64,000 nucleotides of DNA from NCBI GenBank assembly GCA_040752275.1, contig JBFMFH010000101.1:1-64000 (forward strand). The letters run 5' to 3'. The notes under the pieces were generated by a model, which made no database searches, was not told the DNA's origin, and saw nothing but the letters and a program-made list of their open reading frames with translations. Position 1 is the first letter of the stretch, and the number at the start of each line of letters is the position of its first letter. Source of the stretch: JBFMFH01 sp040752275 (lineage in GTDB: Bacteria > Acidobacteriota > Vicinamibacteria > Vicinamibacterales > JAKQTR01). A program made the position numbers and the translations under genes. This document shows positions 7,595 to 16,661 of the stretch, in pieces.

Positions 7595-8788
7595 TCATGC
7601 CGGCCTCCCGGTCCGTTCGAGGAACGCGACAACCGAGGTGAAGACCGTGTCGCCGTCTCGAACGGCCATGTGCGGCGTCTGGAAGGGGTTCCTCCGGAGG
7701 TCGACCGGCGCCAGCTCGTAGCGCCGGTGGACACCCTCGTCCACAGGCTCAATCAGCCGGGCGCCGGGGCGGGCCAGCAGCCGCTGCACCTCGTGTGGCT
7801 GAAAGGCTTCATGGTGGGGTGGCCCGGCCGTGCAGTACTCGGTGGCGATCACCAGGATGCCCCCGGGTCTGAGCACACGGATCATGTCGTCCATGGCCGC
7901 GGTCGCACCGCTGATGCCGCCGAAGTGTTCGATGGACGACAGGGAATACACGATGTCGAACGACGCATCCGCGAAGGCCAAGTGGCGCCCGTCCATCTTC
8001 GCGAACACGAGCCGACCGCGCTCGTACGGAAACGGCGCATAGTCCTCGGGGCGTTTCAGCACGGTGTCGTCGCCCTCCGATGCCCACGCCTCCTTCCATC
8101 CCGTGTCGTACACGTCCGTGGCGACAACGAGCCGGGTCCGATTCGCGAGCCAGTAGAGCGGCGGTTCATGGCCGGCTCCGACGCTCAACACACGGGCGTC
8201 GCCGCGGACGCGGTCGAGCCTGGCGAGGCCGAACAGGAGCTGTGCGAATTCGTAGCCCTTTCGGTGCATCGACAGCTTGTCGATGGGCATAGTGTTCAGC
8301 GAGGCGAGCAACGAGACCCACTCCGGGTTGTCCCACTTGGCCGGATTCGCGAGTTCGCACAGTTGGACGTCGCGGGGCAGGACTCCGATGTCCGGGCAGA
8401 TCTCGCGATACCGGTGCTCGAACTCCTCGGAAGCTACCAGTGCCTGCAGGACGCGCTGGCGCGGAGCGCCGTCCTCGAGGCGCGCCCGATAGTAGGCGGC
8501 GCCCTCAACGTCAGGCGGCCGTCCGAGGAGGAACGTGTAGGCTTGGTCGAGGAACCGATCGTTCGGACCGAGCGCGTCCAGACCGGCCTCGACCTCCGCC
8601 GGCTTCCGCCCGGTTCGTTCGCCGCGCCCGGCATACGCGTCGTAGATCAGCCGGAACTCGGGTGACGCAATGAGGGCGCGGAGCAGCCGATCGGGACCCT
8701 GCTCCGACTCGCATACCGGCGCCCGCTCGCGCCGTTCCCGATCGGATGGCCCGCGCGCGAGGACGATCCAGAAGGCCGCGTCGACCAC
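7595..8788 (-). CDS. DUF4214 plus SAM-dependent methyltransferase
   Basis: 397 residues. The N-terminal ~130 residues contain two DUF4214-like repeats: an ALIASPEF block near 40, and YTFLLGRPPDVEGAAYY with LVASEEF near 85-120. A class I methyltransferase follows: VLSVGAGHEP (motif I, near 205), VVATDVYD, FDIVYSLSSIEHFGG and RVLRPGGILVIATEY. It probably methylates a small molecule or glycan. DUF4214 is often found in surface-glycan and S-layer-related proteins, so a cell-envelope role is possible. It starts 8 bp after the stop of the upstream BNR-repeat gene. Confidence 0.8.
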   Translation of the reverse strand: MVDAAFWIVLARGPSDRERRERAPVCESEQGPDRLLRALIASPEFRLIYDAYAGRGERTGRKPAEVEAGLDALGPNDRFLDQAYTFLLGRPPDVEGAAYYRARLEDGAPRQRVLQALVASEEFEHRYREICPDIGVLPRDVQLCELANPAKWDNPEWVSLLASLNTMPIDKLSMHRKGYEFAQLLFGLARLDRVRGDARVLSVGAGHEPPLYWLANRTRLVVATDVYDTGWKEAWASEGDDTVLKRPEDYAPFPYERGRLVFAKMDGRHLAFADASFDIVYSLSSIEHFGGISGATAAMDDMIRVLRPGGILVIATEYCTAGPPHHEAFQPHEVQRLLARPGARLIEPVDEGVHRRYELAPVDLRRNPFQTPHMAVRDGDTVFTSVVAFLERTGRPA

Positions 8789-8796
8789 GCTGCGCC

Positions 8797-11700
8797 CTAC
8801 CTCGGGAGTTGCGGCACCTCGAGCTTGAGGTTGTACTTCGTCAGCGTATTGCTGAGCGCCGTGGCCCTCGTCATGAGCGCGTTGGCCTCAGCCATCCCCT
8901 TCGGGGCCTCGACCTTCACCTGGGTGTAGGTCTTCTGGGCTGCGGCCGTCACGCCGATTCCGCCCATAAAGCCGTTCTTCGCCTGGCCGATCTGTATCAG
9001 CAGGCTCGGCTGCGCAGCACCACGCCCGCCTCCGCCAAACCCGCCCCGCCCGCCCGTAGGCGGTGAAAATTTCGGCATCAGTGCCGTCAGCTCCTTGTTG
9101 ACGCTCTCGAAGGAGGCCTTCACGTCAGCGGGCACATCGCTGCGTGACCCGATTTCTTTGGCCAGCTCCGTCATTCTCGTATTCAGTGGCCGGAGCGCGT
9201 TGGCGATCTCCGTGACCTTTGCCTGGAGCCGGTGCATCTCCATGGCCATATCGAACATCTGCTTGCGCTGTGCGGCGGTCAGGCCGACTTCCGGATCGGC
9301 CCCCACTCGAAGCGGCTTCGTGTCGATGGTCTTCCCATCAACGACCAGTGCCACGGAGTAGGTCCCCGGAAGGACGAACGGCCCGGCCGTGCCTCCACCG
9401 CCGAAGCCACCGAACCCACCGGCCCCGGCACTGCAGCCCGCGCCGAACGGACTCGTGGCGGCCCCCCCGCGGCCGCCGCCAGGCGCTCCGGCCTGCTGGC
9501 CACCGCGTCCGGCGGCAGTGGCGTCACCGCGACCGGCTGCCGTGACAGGCGCCGGGGCGGGGTCGACACGCAGGTCCCAGCATGCCGACTGTAGACCCGG
9601 CTTGTTGCGTTCAGCGAGCACCTGGCCCGAGATTTCGCGGACGATCTTGGCGGCAGCGTCGGAGACGACCAGCTTCACTTCACCCACCTGCTGCGTGAGG
9701 TGCCAGGTCACGAGCGCCGCCTGGGGCGGATTCTCGCCGAAATACGTCTGGTCGCCCCAGAACTCGTAGTTGCGGTCGCGGGCGGGCCGCCTGTACATGG
9801 ACAACGGCGGCGGCGCAAACAGCGTCCCGGTCGCCGCGGCCTGAGCCCGCGCGTACTCCTGGATGGGCTCCAGGTGATCGAGAATCCAGATCGATCGCCC
9901 GTGCGTGGCGAGCAGCATCGCATTGTCACGCGGGTGCAGGGTGATCTCGTCGATGCGAACGGTCGGCAGATTCGCCTTGATCCGCGTCCAGCTCTTCCCG
10001 CGGTCGATGGACACGAAGAGTCCCGTCTCGGTGCCCAGGTAGAGCACGTCGGGGTTTCTGAGATCCTCGGTGAGCGTCCGGGCCACCTCGCCCTTGAGGT
10101 TCGACGCAAGCGGCCTCCATGTCCGGCCGTAGTCGTTGCTGACGTGGACGTAGGTCTCGAAGTCGTTCTGGCGGTGGCCGTCGAAGGTGGCGTACACGGT
10201 TCCTTCATCGAAGCGTGACGGCACGACCTCCGACACGAAGATGCCCTTGGGAATGCCTGGCACCTTGTCCATCACCTGTGCCCAGGTCTTGCCCGCATCG
10301 CGGGAGACGGCAAGCTGTCCGTCGTCCGTGCCCGCGTAGAGCAATCCCGGACGTGTCGGCGACTCGGCCAACGACACGATGGCCGGCCACGCCGAGATGC
10401 CATCGTTGCGGGCGACCCGCGTGTCGCTGTTCTTCACGCCCATCGTGACGATCTCGTTGCGATCGGCACCCGTCGTCAGATCCGGACTGATCGCCGTCCA
10501 CGACAATCCGAGGTCCGGCGACCGGAAGACCCTGTTGGCCGCGGCGTAGATGACCTTGGGATTGTGCGGCGACTGGATGAGGGGCGTGTCCCAGTGCCAG
10601 CGGTACGCGGGCTCGCCTGGCCCCGGCTGTGGCCGCACCGACATGGTCTCCCATGTCACGCGATCGACACGGACGATGTTGCCGTCCTGGGATTCGCTGA
10701 AGGCGACACGGAAGTTGGTCGGATCCTGCAGCACGACGAAGCCGTCGCCGCCCTGGAGCGTGCCCCAATGGTGGTTGGCAATGCCCGGGCTGCCGCGAAC
10801 TTCGCTCGGGCCGCACCAGTTGTAGTTGTCCTGCATGCCGCCGCACACGTTGTACGGGACGGCCATGTCGTAGCTGACGTGATAGAAAAGCCCCACGGCG
10901 AGGTTCGGCAGGAAAACCCAGGTCTTCGCCCTGTCATAAGACACGGCCAGGCCGCCGTCGTTGCCGATGAGCACGTGTTTGGAGTTCGCCGGATTGATCC
11001 AGATCGCATGCACGTCGTCGTGTGTCGAGCGGGCCACATCGGTGGCCATCGTCTTGCCGCCGTCGAGCGTCTGGTGGAGGCCGACGCCGCCCAGGTAAAC
11101 CACATCGGGGTCGTTCGGATCCACGCGTACCTGGCTGAAGTACATCGGCCTGGGATTGGCGTTGTTGACCTTCCTCCATGTCGCGCCGGCGTCGTCCGAC
11201 CGGTACAGGCCGGTCGGCAACGTATTGAGCGTGGCCTGGCCCCGGCCACCGCCGGCTTGCCCGGCGGCGGCTGCGGCCGCGCCGGGGCCTTGCTCTGCTC
11301 CGGAGGGCACTCCGGACCCGCCACGCCCGGCAGCCTGGGCCGACGGCCCCTCAATCGTGGCGTACAGGATGTTCGGCCGTCGCCGGTAGACATCGAGGGC
11401 GATGCGGCCAAGCGGACCCTGAGGGATGCCCTTCTCGAGTTTCGTCCACGTCTCTCCGGCGTCGATCGACTTCCAGATGGCGCTTCCCGGTCCGCCTCCG
11501 TTCATGCAGCATGCCGTGCGGCGCCTCTGGTACGTGGAGGCGTACAGGATCCTGTGGTCGACTGGGTCCATGACGAGATCGTTCGCACCCGTGTCGTCGT
11601 CGACCTTGAGCACCTGCCTCCAGGTCTTGCCCCCGTCCGCGGTCTTGTAGACGCCGCGCTCACCGCCTGGACCCCAGAGGCTGCCGGTTGCCGCCACGAA

Positions 11701-12201
11701 CACGACGTTGGTGTCGCGGGGGTCGATGACGATGCGATTGATGTGGCGCGACGTGCGCAGACCCATGTTGACGTAGGTCCGGCCCCCGTCCGTCGACTTG
11801 TAGACGCCGTCCCCCCAGGACGTGCTCTGACGGTTGTTGGACTCACCCGTGCCGACCCACACCAGATCGGGGTTGGACTGGGAGATCTCGACATCGCCAA
11901 TCGACATCAGACCCTGGTCCTGGAACTGGCCCTCGAAGGTCGTGCCGCTGTTGGTCGTCTTCCATACGCCACCGTGCGCCGTACCGACGTAGTAGATGGT
12001 GGAATCGGCCTCATACACGGCGAGGTCGGATATGCGGCCCGACATCGAGGCCGGGCCGATCTCTCGGAAGTGCAAGGCGTCGAAGGGGCCCGCCGGCGTG
12101 GCAGTCGGAATCGCCGCCGGCTGTTCGGAGCCGACGAGGGCCTGGCCCGCCAGCGCGGCGGCCAGCAGCAGGGCTACGGCAAGGGATCGGGTCAATCTCA
12201 T
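8797..12201 (-). CDS. Exported BNR/VPS10-like beta-propeller protein
   Basis: 1134 residues. Signal peptide (MRLTRSLAVALLLAAALAGQA). Many BNR/Asp-box repeats follow, such as STDGGRTY, TADGGKTW, SRDAGKTW and SIDRGKSW, giving a sortilin/glycosidase-type double propeller over about residues 45-800. A C-terminal region of ~300 residues has a helical stretch and extreme Gly/Arg-rich inserts (AGRGGSG, GGRGGFGGGGRG). Such proteins are abundant in Acidobacteriota and are annotated as glycosyl hydrolases without proven activity. GGGAGG six bases before the ATG supports the start. Divergent from the small exported protein at 12358. Confidence 0.85.
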   Translation of the reverse strand: MRLTRSLAVALLLAAALAGQALVGSEQPAAIPTATPAGPFDALHFREIGPASMSGRISDLAVYEADSTIYYVGTAHGGVWKTTNSGTTFEGQFQDQGLMSIGDVEISQSNPDLVWVGTGESNNRQSTSWGDGVYKSTDGGRTYVNMGLRTSRHINRIVIDPRDTNVVFVAATGSLWGPGGERGVYKTADGGKTWRQVLKVDDDTGANDLVMDPVDHRILYASTYQRRRTACCMNGGGPGSAIWKSIDAGETWTKLEKGIPQGPLGRIALDVYRRRPNILYATIEGPSAQAAGRGGSGVPSGAEQGPGAAAAAAGQAGGGRGQATLNTLPTGLYRSDDAGATWRKVNNANPRPMYFSQVRVDPNDPDVVYLGGVGLHQTLDGGKTMATDVARSTHDDVHAIWINPANSKHVLIGNDGGLAVSYDRAKTWVFLPNLAVGLFYHVSYDMAVPYNVCGGMQDNYNWCGPSEVRGSPGIANHHWGTLQGGDGFVVLQDPTNFRVAFSESQDGNIVRVDRVTWETMSVRPQPGPGEPAYRWHWDTPLIQSPHNPKVIYAAANRVFRSPDLGLSWTAISPDLTTGADRNEIVTMGVKNSDTRVARNDGISAWPAIVSLAESPTRPGLLYAGTDDGQLAVSRDAGKTWAQVMDKVPGIPKGIFVSEVVPSRFDEGTVYATFDGHRQNDFETYVHVSNDYGRTWRPLASNLKGEVARTLTEDLRNPDVLYLGTETGLFVSIDRGKSWTRIKANLPTVRIDEITLHPRDNAMLLATHGRSIWILDHLEPIQEYARAQAAATGTLFAPPPLSMYRRPARDRNYEFWGDQTYFGENPPQAALVTWHLTQQVGEVKLVVSDAAAKIVREISGQVLAERNKPGLQSACWDLRVDPAPAPVTAAGRGDATAAGRGGQQAGAPGGGRGGAATSPFGAGCSAGAGGFGGFGGGGTAGPFVLPGTYSVALVVDGKTIDTKPLRVGADPEVGLTAAQRKQMFDMAMEMHRLQAKVTEIANALRPLNTRMTELAKEIGSRSDVPADVKASFESVNKELTALMPKFSPPTGGRGGFGGGGRGAAQPSLLIQIGQAKNGFMGGIGVTAAAQKTYTQVKVEAPKGMAEANALMTRATALSNTLTKYNLKLEVPQLPR

Positions 12202-12357
12202 GGGCGGCCTCCCAGCGTCTCAGGGGTGCGGGGGCCGATTATAGGGCAGGATTGGACCCAGGAGATGTGGTAGTTTTGCCCCACCCCCCAATCGGCACTC
12301 GAGCCCGGAGGATGGTGTCCCCGGGGAGGGAGCGCGGCAGTTTACGAGGAGGCGACG

Positions 12358-12759
12358 ATGAAGCCGATGACGACGAGCATGGCGTGGGCGGTCCTGGTCC
12401 TGACGGTTGCGGTCAGTGTCGGGGCCGCTGCGCAAGCCCCTGCTGACCTGACCGGAACGTGGATCGGGATGACCCTCGTTCCCAACGTCGGTGAGGATGC
12501 GATCACGCTCGACCTAAAACGGGAGGCCGACACCTACACTGGCACCTGTGCCGATGCAGCGGGCATGATCGTCGGCACGGAGATCAAGAACGTGTCGTAC
12601 AAGGAGGGAACCCTCACCTTCGACATCGGCGTGTCCGACGGGACCGCGTCGTTCCTCGTGCGGATCTCGCTCAAGGTCGACGGCGACACGATGGCCGGCA
12701 CCTGGACGACCGAACAAGGCGAGTCGGGCGAACTCAAGCTGGCCAGGAAGGTCGGATAG
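12358..12759 (+). CDS. Small exported beta-rich protein, unknown function
   Basis: 133 residues with a signal peptide (about 1-26, ending VGAAAQA). The mature part starts DLTGTWIGMTLVP and is built of short beta strands (YTGTCADAAG, GTLTFDIGVSD, GTWTTEQGESG), like small lipocalin-like proteins common in Acidobacteriota. Strong ribosome site GAGGAGG before the ATG. No catalytic motif. Lies 104 bp before the M28 peptidase on the same strand. Confidence 0.75.
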   Translation: MKPMTTSMAWAVLVLTVAVSVGAAAQAPADLTGTWIGMTLVPNVGEDAITLDLKREADTYTGTCADAAGMIVGTEIKNVSYKEGTLTFDIGVSDGTASFLVRISLKVDGDTMAGTWTTEQGESGELKLARKVG

Positions 12760-12863
12760 ACTCGGGTAAACTCCGGCCTCGTGACCGTCGTAGTGTCGGT
12801 TGCGGTCCTGCCCCCGGCCGATGGCTGTCGCGTGTCCAGACGCCCCCGGTAGCGAGGTAGCGA

Positions 12864-15290
12864 ATGACGCGTCACCTGTTCCGCCTGGGGCTTGGCGTGT
12901 GCCTGGCCATTGCTCTCATCATCCCTGTCGTGGCCGGTCCAACGTCGATCAGGGTGGACGGCACGATCATCAAGGGTTACATCACCCATCTGGCGTCCGA
13001 CCAGCAAGAGGGTCGCCGGACGCTCACGCCCGGCTATGAACGCATGGCGGACTGGGCCGCCGCGCAGCTCATGCAGTGGGGCCTGAAGCCCGCCGGAGAG
13101 AACGGCACGTTCTTCCAGGCCGTGCCGATGACCGGAGCCCGGGCGAGCTTCACGTGGACGACGGGCGTTCCAAGCCTCACGGTCGGCGGACGGTCGTTCT
13201 ACGTCCGAGAAGGGGACTTCACGGTGGATGGCCGATCTTCGGCCCGCGCGGAAGCCCAGTCGGATGTGGTCTTCGTCGGCTACGGCATCTCGGCGCCGGC
13301 CAAGGGTCTGGACGAGTACGCAGGCGTCGACGTGAGGGGCAAGATCGTGCTGGCGCTCCGAGGCTCACCCACCTCCGCGCCCGACATTCGACCGGGGATG
13401 GGCAGCACGCCGCGCACGGACTCTGGTCAAGCGGCCGCACCCAAGGAAGAGTGGGCCGAGGAATCCGCCGACCTGAAGAAGGCCGCCGTGGCGTCGGAGA
13501 AGGGAGCGGCCGCGCTCCTGCTCTACACGCCGCCCGCACCCGCGGGCACGGCCACGGGCCGTGGCGGGGTTGGCCCGGCCGCCTTCGGGGGCGGCAGGGG
13601 TGGTGCGGAGCCGCAGAGGTTCGGCAAGCCGTTCATCTTCGTCTCGAATGTCAGTGACGCCGTCTTCCGGGCCGTCATGTGGCGCGACCCGCAGGAGTCG
13701 GCTCGCGGGTTCGACGCTCGGCTGGCTCGGATCCGGGCCGATATCAAGAACAGGAAGCCGCACTCGGGCCGCACGGGCGTCATCGCCCGGGTGAAGGGCT
13801 ACACGTCGGTGACGAACTATAGCGAGGCGCTCAAGAACAACATCGGCCGGAACGTCATTGCGAAGATCGAAGGCACCGATCCGACGCTCAAGGGCCAGTA
13901 CGTGATCATGGGCGGGCACCTCGACCATACCGGCATGCGCGACGGCGTCGTCTTCAACGGCGCCGATGACAACGCCTCGGGCGCCGCCGTGACCTTGGAG
14001 GTGGCACGGCTGCTGGCCGTCAACAGGGTTCAACCGAAGCGCACGATCATCTTCTGCCTGTGGACGGGAGAGGAACAGGGCCTCCTCGGGTCGCGCTATT
14101 ACGTGCAGCACCCCACCGATGGCGTCAAGATGGACTCGGTCGTCACCTACTTCAACATGGACATGGTAGGCCTTGGCGAGAGAATCGGTGCGCCTGGCGC
14201 GCTGAATTTCCCGGAGATCTGGAAGGTCATCACGCGCGATCAGGACGCGGATGTCATCGCGGCCGTCGATCCCTCGACCGGCGGGCCTGGCGGCAGCGAC
14301 CACTCGGCGTTCATCGAGTTGGGTATCGAGGCGCTCGCACTCATGACCGCCGGAGCGGCGGGCCATCCGGACTACCACGACGCGGGAGATGACCCGGCGA
14401 AGATCGAACCCGAGATCCTGCGCAAGACCGGCCAGTTTGTCCTGCAGGGCGCGCTGAACCTGGCCAACGAAACCCAGGTCGACCTGCTGATTCCCAGCCG
14501 GCAGACTCTGTATCAGGCCCTCCGCTTTTCCGTGCCGGATATGGTCGGCGGCACCCAGCGGGGCTGGCAGTCCGTCCGGGCGACCACGCACGACGAACTG
14601 CTGGGTCTGGTGGCCGAGCGATTCCGGCTCCTTCAGGCCGGCACGCAGACGGGGCGCGGCGGAATGAGCGGCCGGGGAGGGGCGACCTCGCGCGTGGCGA
14701 GCGGCATCCGCGACGCCAGCGTGTTCCAGGGCAGCTCATGCCTGATGGACCTGGCCGTCCTGACCCTGGGTATCGGGCGCGTCGATGTCGTCGGTGGTGA
14801 TGGTGTCTGGTTCGGCGACACCGTTTCGACGGCCGGCAGGGAAGCCCTCAAGATCATGGAGGCCGGCAACATCGTCCTCAACCTGGTGCGGCCCTCGGCG
14901 AGCCTGGTGGCGAGCGTGCTTGATGCGGCGACGAAGCCGATCTTGATCACGGCGCCGCCCGTGATGGACGCGGCACTCGTGGAGAAGTTCAAGAAGAACA
15001 GGGCCGCGGCGGCTATCGCGTGCGAGGTGAACGACGTCGCCGGGTGCGTGCAGCAGCTCGAGGCCGTGAAAGGCTGGCTGGGAAAGGAGAACCTGCTGCT
15101 CTCGATGGGAGCCGGGGAGGATCGCGACGAGGCCACGAAGACGCTCTACATGGGGCTCGTGAAAGCCGGCTGGAGCGCCGCCGACATCAACGCGATGGTC
15201 GGCATCGGAACACCGGGCGAGATGGGCCGCGCGACGCCGGGGAACCTGGCGCGCTTCGTGCCCGCCGCGGCCGGTCGCGGCGGCAACTGA
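12864..15290 (+). CDS. Exported M28 metallopeptidase with PA-like insert and dipeptidase-like tail
   Basis: 808 residues. Signal peptide, then an insert with PA-like features (VVFVGYGISAP, GKIVLAL, AAALLLYTPP) carrying GRGG-rich loops. The M28 core follows with zinc ligands GGHLDHTG, NGADDNASG, WTGEEQG, FNMDMVG and HPDYHDAGDD, typical of aminopeptidase/glutamate carboxypeptidase-like enzymes with two zincs. The last ~180 residues (LGIGRVDVVGGDG to TPGNLARF) resemble the C-terminal part of M19 membrane dipeptidases without its metal site, separated by a GRGG linker. Probably degrades peptides in the periplasm. GAGG six bases before the ATG. Confidence 0.85.
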   Translation: MTRHLFRLGLGVCLAIALIIPVVAGPTSIRVDGTIIKGYITHLASDQQEGRRTLTPGYERMADWAAAQLMQWGLKPAGENGTFFQAVPMTGARASFTWTTGVPSLTVGGRSFYVREGDFTVDGRSSARAEAQSDVVFVGYGISAPAKGLDEYAGVDVRGKIVLALRGSPTSAPDIRPGMGSTPRTDSGQAAAPKEEWAEESADLKKAAVASEKGAAALLLYTPPAPAGTATGRGGVGPAAFGGGRGGAEPQRFGKPFIFVSNVSDAVFRAVMWRDPQESARGFDARLARIRADIKNRKPHSGRTGVIARVKGYTSVTNYSEALKNNIGRNVIAKIEGTDPTLKGQYVIMGGHLDHTGMRDGVVFNGADDNASGAAVTLEVARLLAVNRVQPKRTIIFCLWTGEEQGLLGSRYYVQHPTDGVKMDSVVTYFNMDMVGLGERIGAPGALNFPEIWKVITRDQDADVIAAVDPSTGGPGGSDHSAFIELGIEALALMTAGAAGHPDYHDAGDDPAKIEPEILRKTGQFVLQGALNLANETQVDLLIPSRQTLYQALRFSVPDMVGGTQRGWQSVRATTHDELLGLVAERFRLLQAGTQTGRGGMSGRGGATSRVASGIRDASVFQGSSCLMDLAVLTLGIGRVDVVGGDGVWFGDTVSTAGREALKIMEAGNIVLNLVRPSASLVASVLDAATKPILITAPPVMDAALVEKFKKNRAAAAIACEVNDVAGCVQQLEAVKGWLGKENLLLSMGAGEDRDEATKTLYMGLVKAGWSAADINAMVGIGTPGEMGRATPGNLARFVPAAAGRGGN

Positions 15291-15352
15291 CCCGGGTACT
15301 CGCGGGACCGCTGGTGCGGTCAGCCCCAATCCGGAGGTCGGGAGATCGGACA

Positions 15353-16660
15353 TCACAATACCGAACCTCCGCCCACGCGTGGTTCGGAGACGGCGAACGG
15401 AACGAAGGACACATCCTTGACCGACATCCCCAGCAGCATCACCGTCAAGCCAATCAGGATGACCACCGCGCCCCAGGCGACCCAGTTGTAGAAGCGCGGG
15501 TTGACCCACTCGTGCATCAGGTTGCGGTTGTTGACCAGCTTGATCATGAAGATGAGCACGAGGGGCAGCAGGAGGCCGTTCACGACCTGCGAGAAGAGGA
15601 TCATCTTCACCAGCGGGAATCCTGGCAGGAGGACCACGCCGGCACCCACGACGATCAGGAGCGTGTAGAGCCAGTAGAAGATCGGAGCCTCGCGAAAGCG
15701 CTTGTTGACACCGGCCTCGAATCCGAGGCCCTCGCACACGGAGTAGGCCGTTGACAGCGGCAGGATGCTGGCCGCGAAGAGCGAGGCGTTCAGCAGTCCG
15801 GCGCTGAAGAGCAGGTACGCGTACTCGCCGAACGGCCTCAGCGCGTTCGCGGCCTCGGCTGCGCTGGAAATGGACCGCGGACCCCGGCTCCAGATGGCTG
15901 CGGCACATGCCACGATGATGAAGAACGCCACGACCACCATGACCACGCAGCCAACGACGACCTCGATCCGGGACTCGATGTACTCCTTGGCGGTGATGCC
16001 CTTCTCGACGACGGCGGCCTGCAGGTAGAACTGCATCCAGGGTGCCACCGACGTGCCGATAAGGCCGACGAGGAGCACGAGGTAGGCGGAGTCCCAGAGA
16101 AGGACGGGCCTGACGCTGGCCAGTGCCGACGCCTCCCAGTCCGGGCTGATCAGCACCGCCGCGACGATGTAGGCAATGTAGGTGACGCACGCGCCAAGGA
16201 AGATCTTCTCGACGCTCTGGTACGTGCCCTTGACGACGAGGAACCACACGGCCACCGCCGCCAGCGGCACCGAGAGGTGACGGCTGACGTGGAAGAGCTC
16301 GAGGGCACTTGCCACGCCCGCGAAGTTCGCCATGACGTTCGTCAGGTTCGCCAGCACGAGCAAGGCCATGACCAGGAACGTCTTGCGCAGGCCGAACTCC
16401 TCGCGGATGAGGTCGGACAGGCCCTTGCCCGTCACGGCCCCCATGCGGGCGTTCATCTCCTGGGTGATGACCAGCAGCAGCGCAATGGGGGGGAGAGTCC
16501 ACAGCAGCGTGTACCCGAAACGGGCGCCGGCTTCCGAGTAGGTGTAAATGCCTCCTGCATCGTTGTCGACCATGGCCGTGATGAAGCCGGGGCCGATGAC
16601 GGCGAAGAAGACGACCAGCGGGCGGGGCAGCCGGTCCCACAGGCGCTGCAGGAAGCCCAC
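15353..16660 (-). CDS. NRAMP-related transporter lacking the metal-ligand Met (Mg2+ type suspected)
   Basis: 435 residues, about 11 membrane helices, NRAMP fold. Helix 1 reads GPGFITAMVDNDAGG, so the family's DPGN is DAGG (Asp kept, Asn changed to Gly). Helix 6 reads GTSVAPWMQ where transition-metal NRAMPs have a Met-Pro-His, so Met is Ala and His is Trp. The same Met-to-Ala change is known in NRAMP-related magnesium transporters (NRMT). The GTG start lies one base after the stop of the upstream MgtE-N/CBS gene, so translation is coupled. I infer a Mg2+ (or similar hard divalent) importer of the inner membrane; Mn2+ import is less likely. Confidence 0.78.
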   Translation of the reverse strand: MGFLQRLWDRLPRPLVVFFAVIGPGFITAMVDNDAGGIYTYSEAGARFGYTLLWTLPPIALLLVITQEMNARMGAVTGKGLSDLIREEFGLRKTFLVMALLVLANLTNVMANFAGVASALELFHVSRHLSVPLAAVAVWFLVVKGTYQSVEKIFLGACVTYIAYIVAAVLISPDWEASALASVRPVLLWDSAYLVLLVGLIGTSVAPWMQFYLQAAVVEKGITAKEYIESRIEVVVGCVVMVVVAFFIIVACAAAIWSRGPRSISSAAEAANALRPFGEYAYLLFSAGLLNASLFAASILPLSTAYSVCEGLGFEAGVNKRFREAPIFYWLYTLLIVVGAGVVLLPGFPLVKMILFSQVVNGLLLPLVLIFMIKLVNNRNLMHEWVNPRFYNWVAWGAVVILIGLTVMLLGMSVKDVSFVPFAVSEPRVGGGSVL

Positions 16661-16661
16661 C

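Noticed and set aside
7277..8665. A 462-codon plus-strand frame over the methyltransferase
   Set aside because: It is antisense to a clear methyltransferase, begins inside the structured non-coding gap, and has no recognisable domain.
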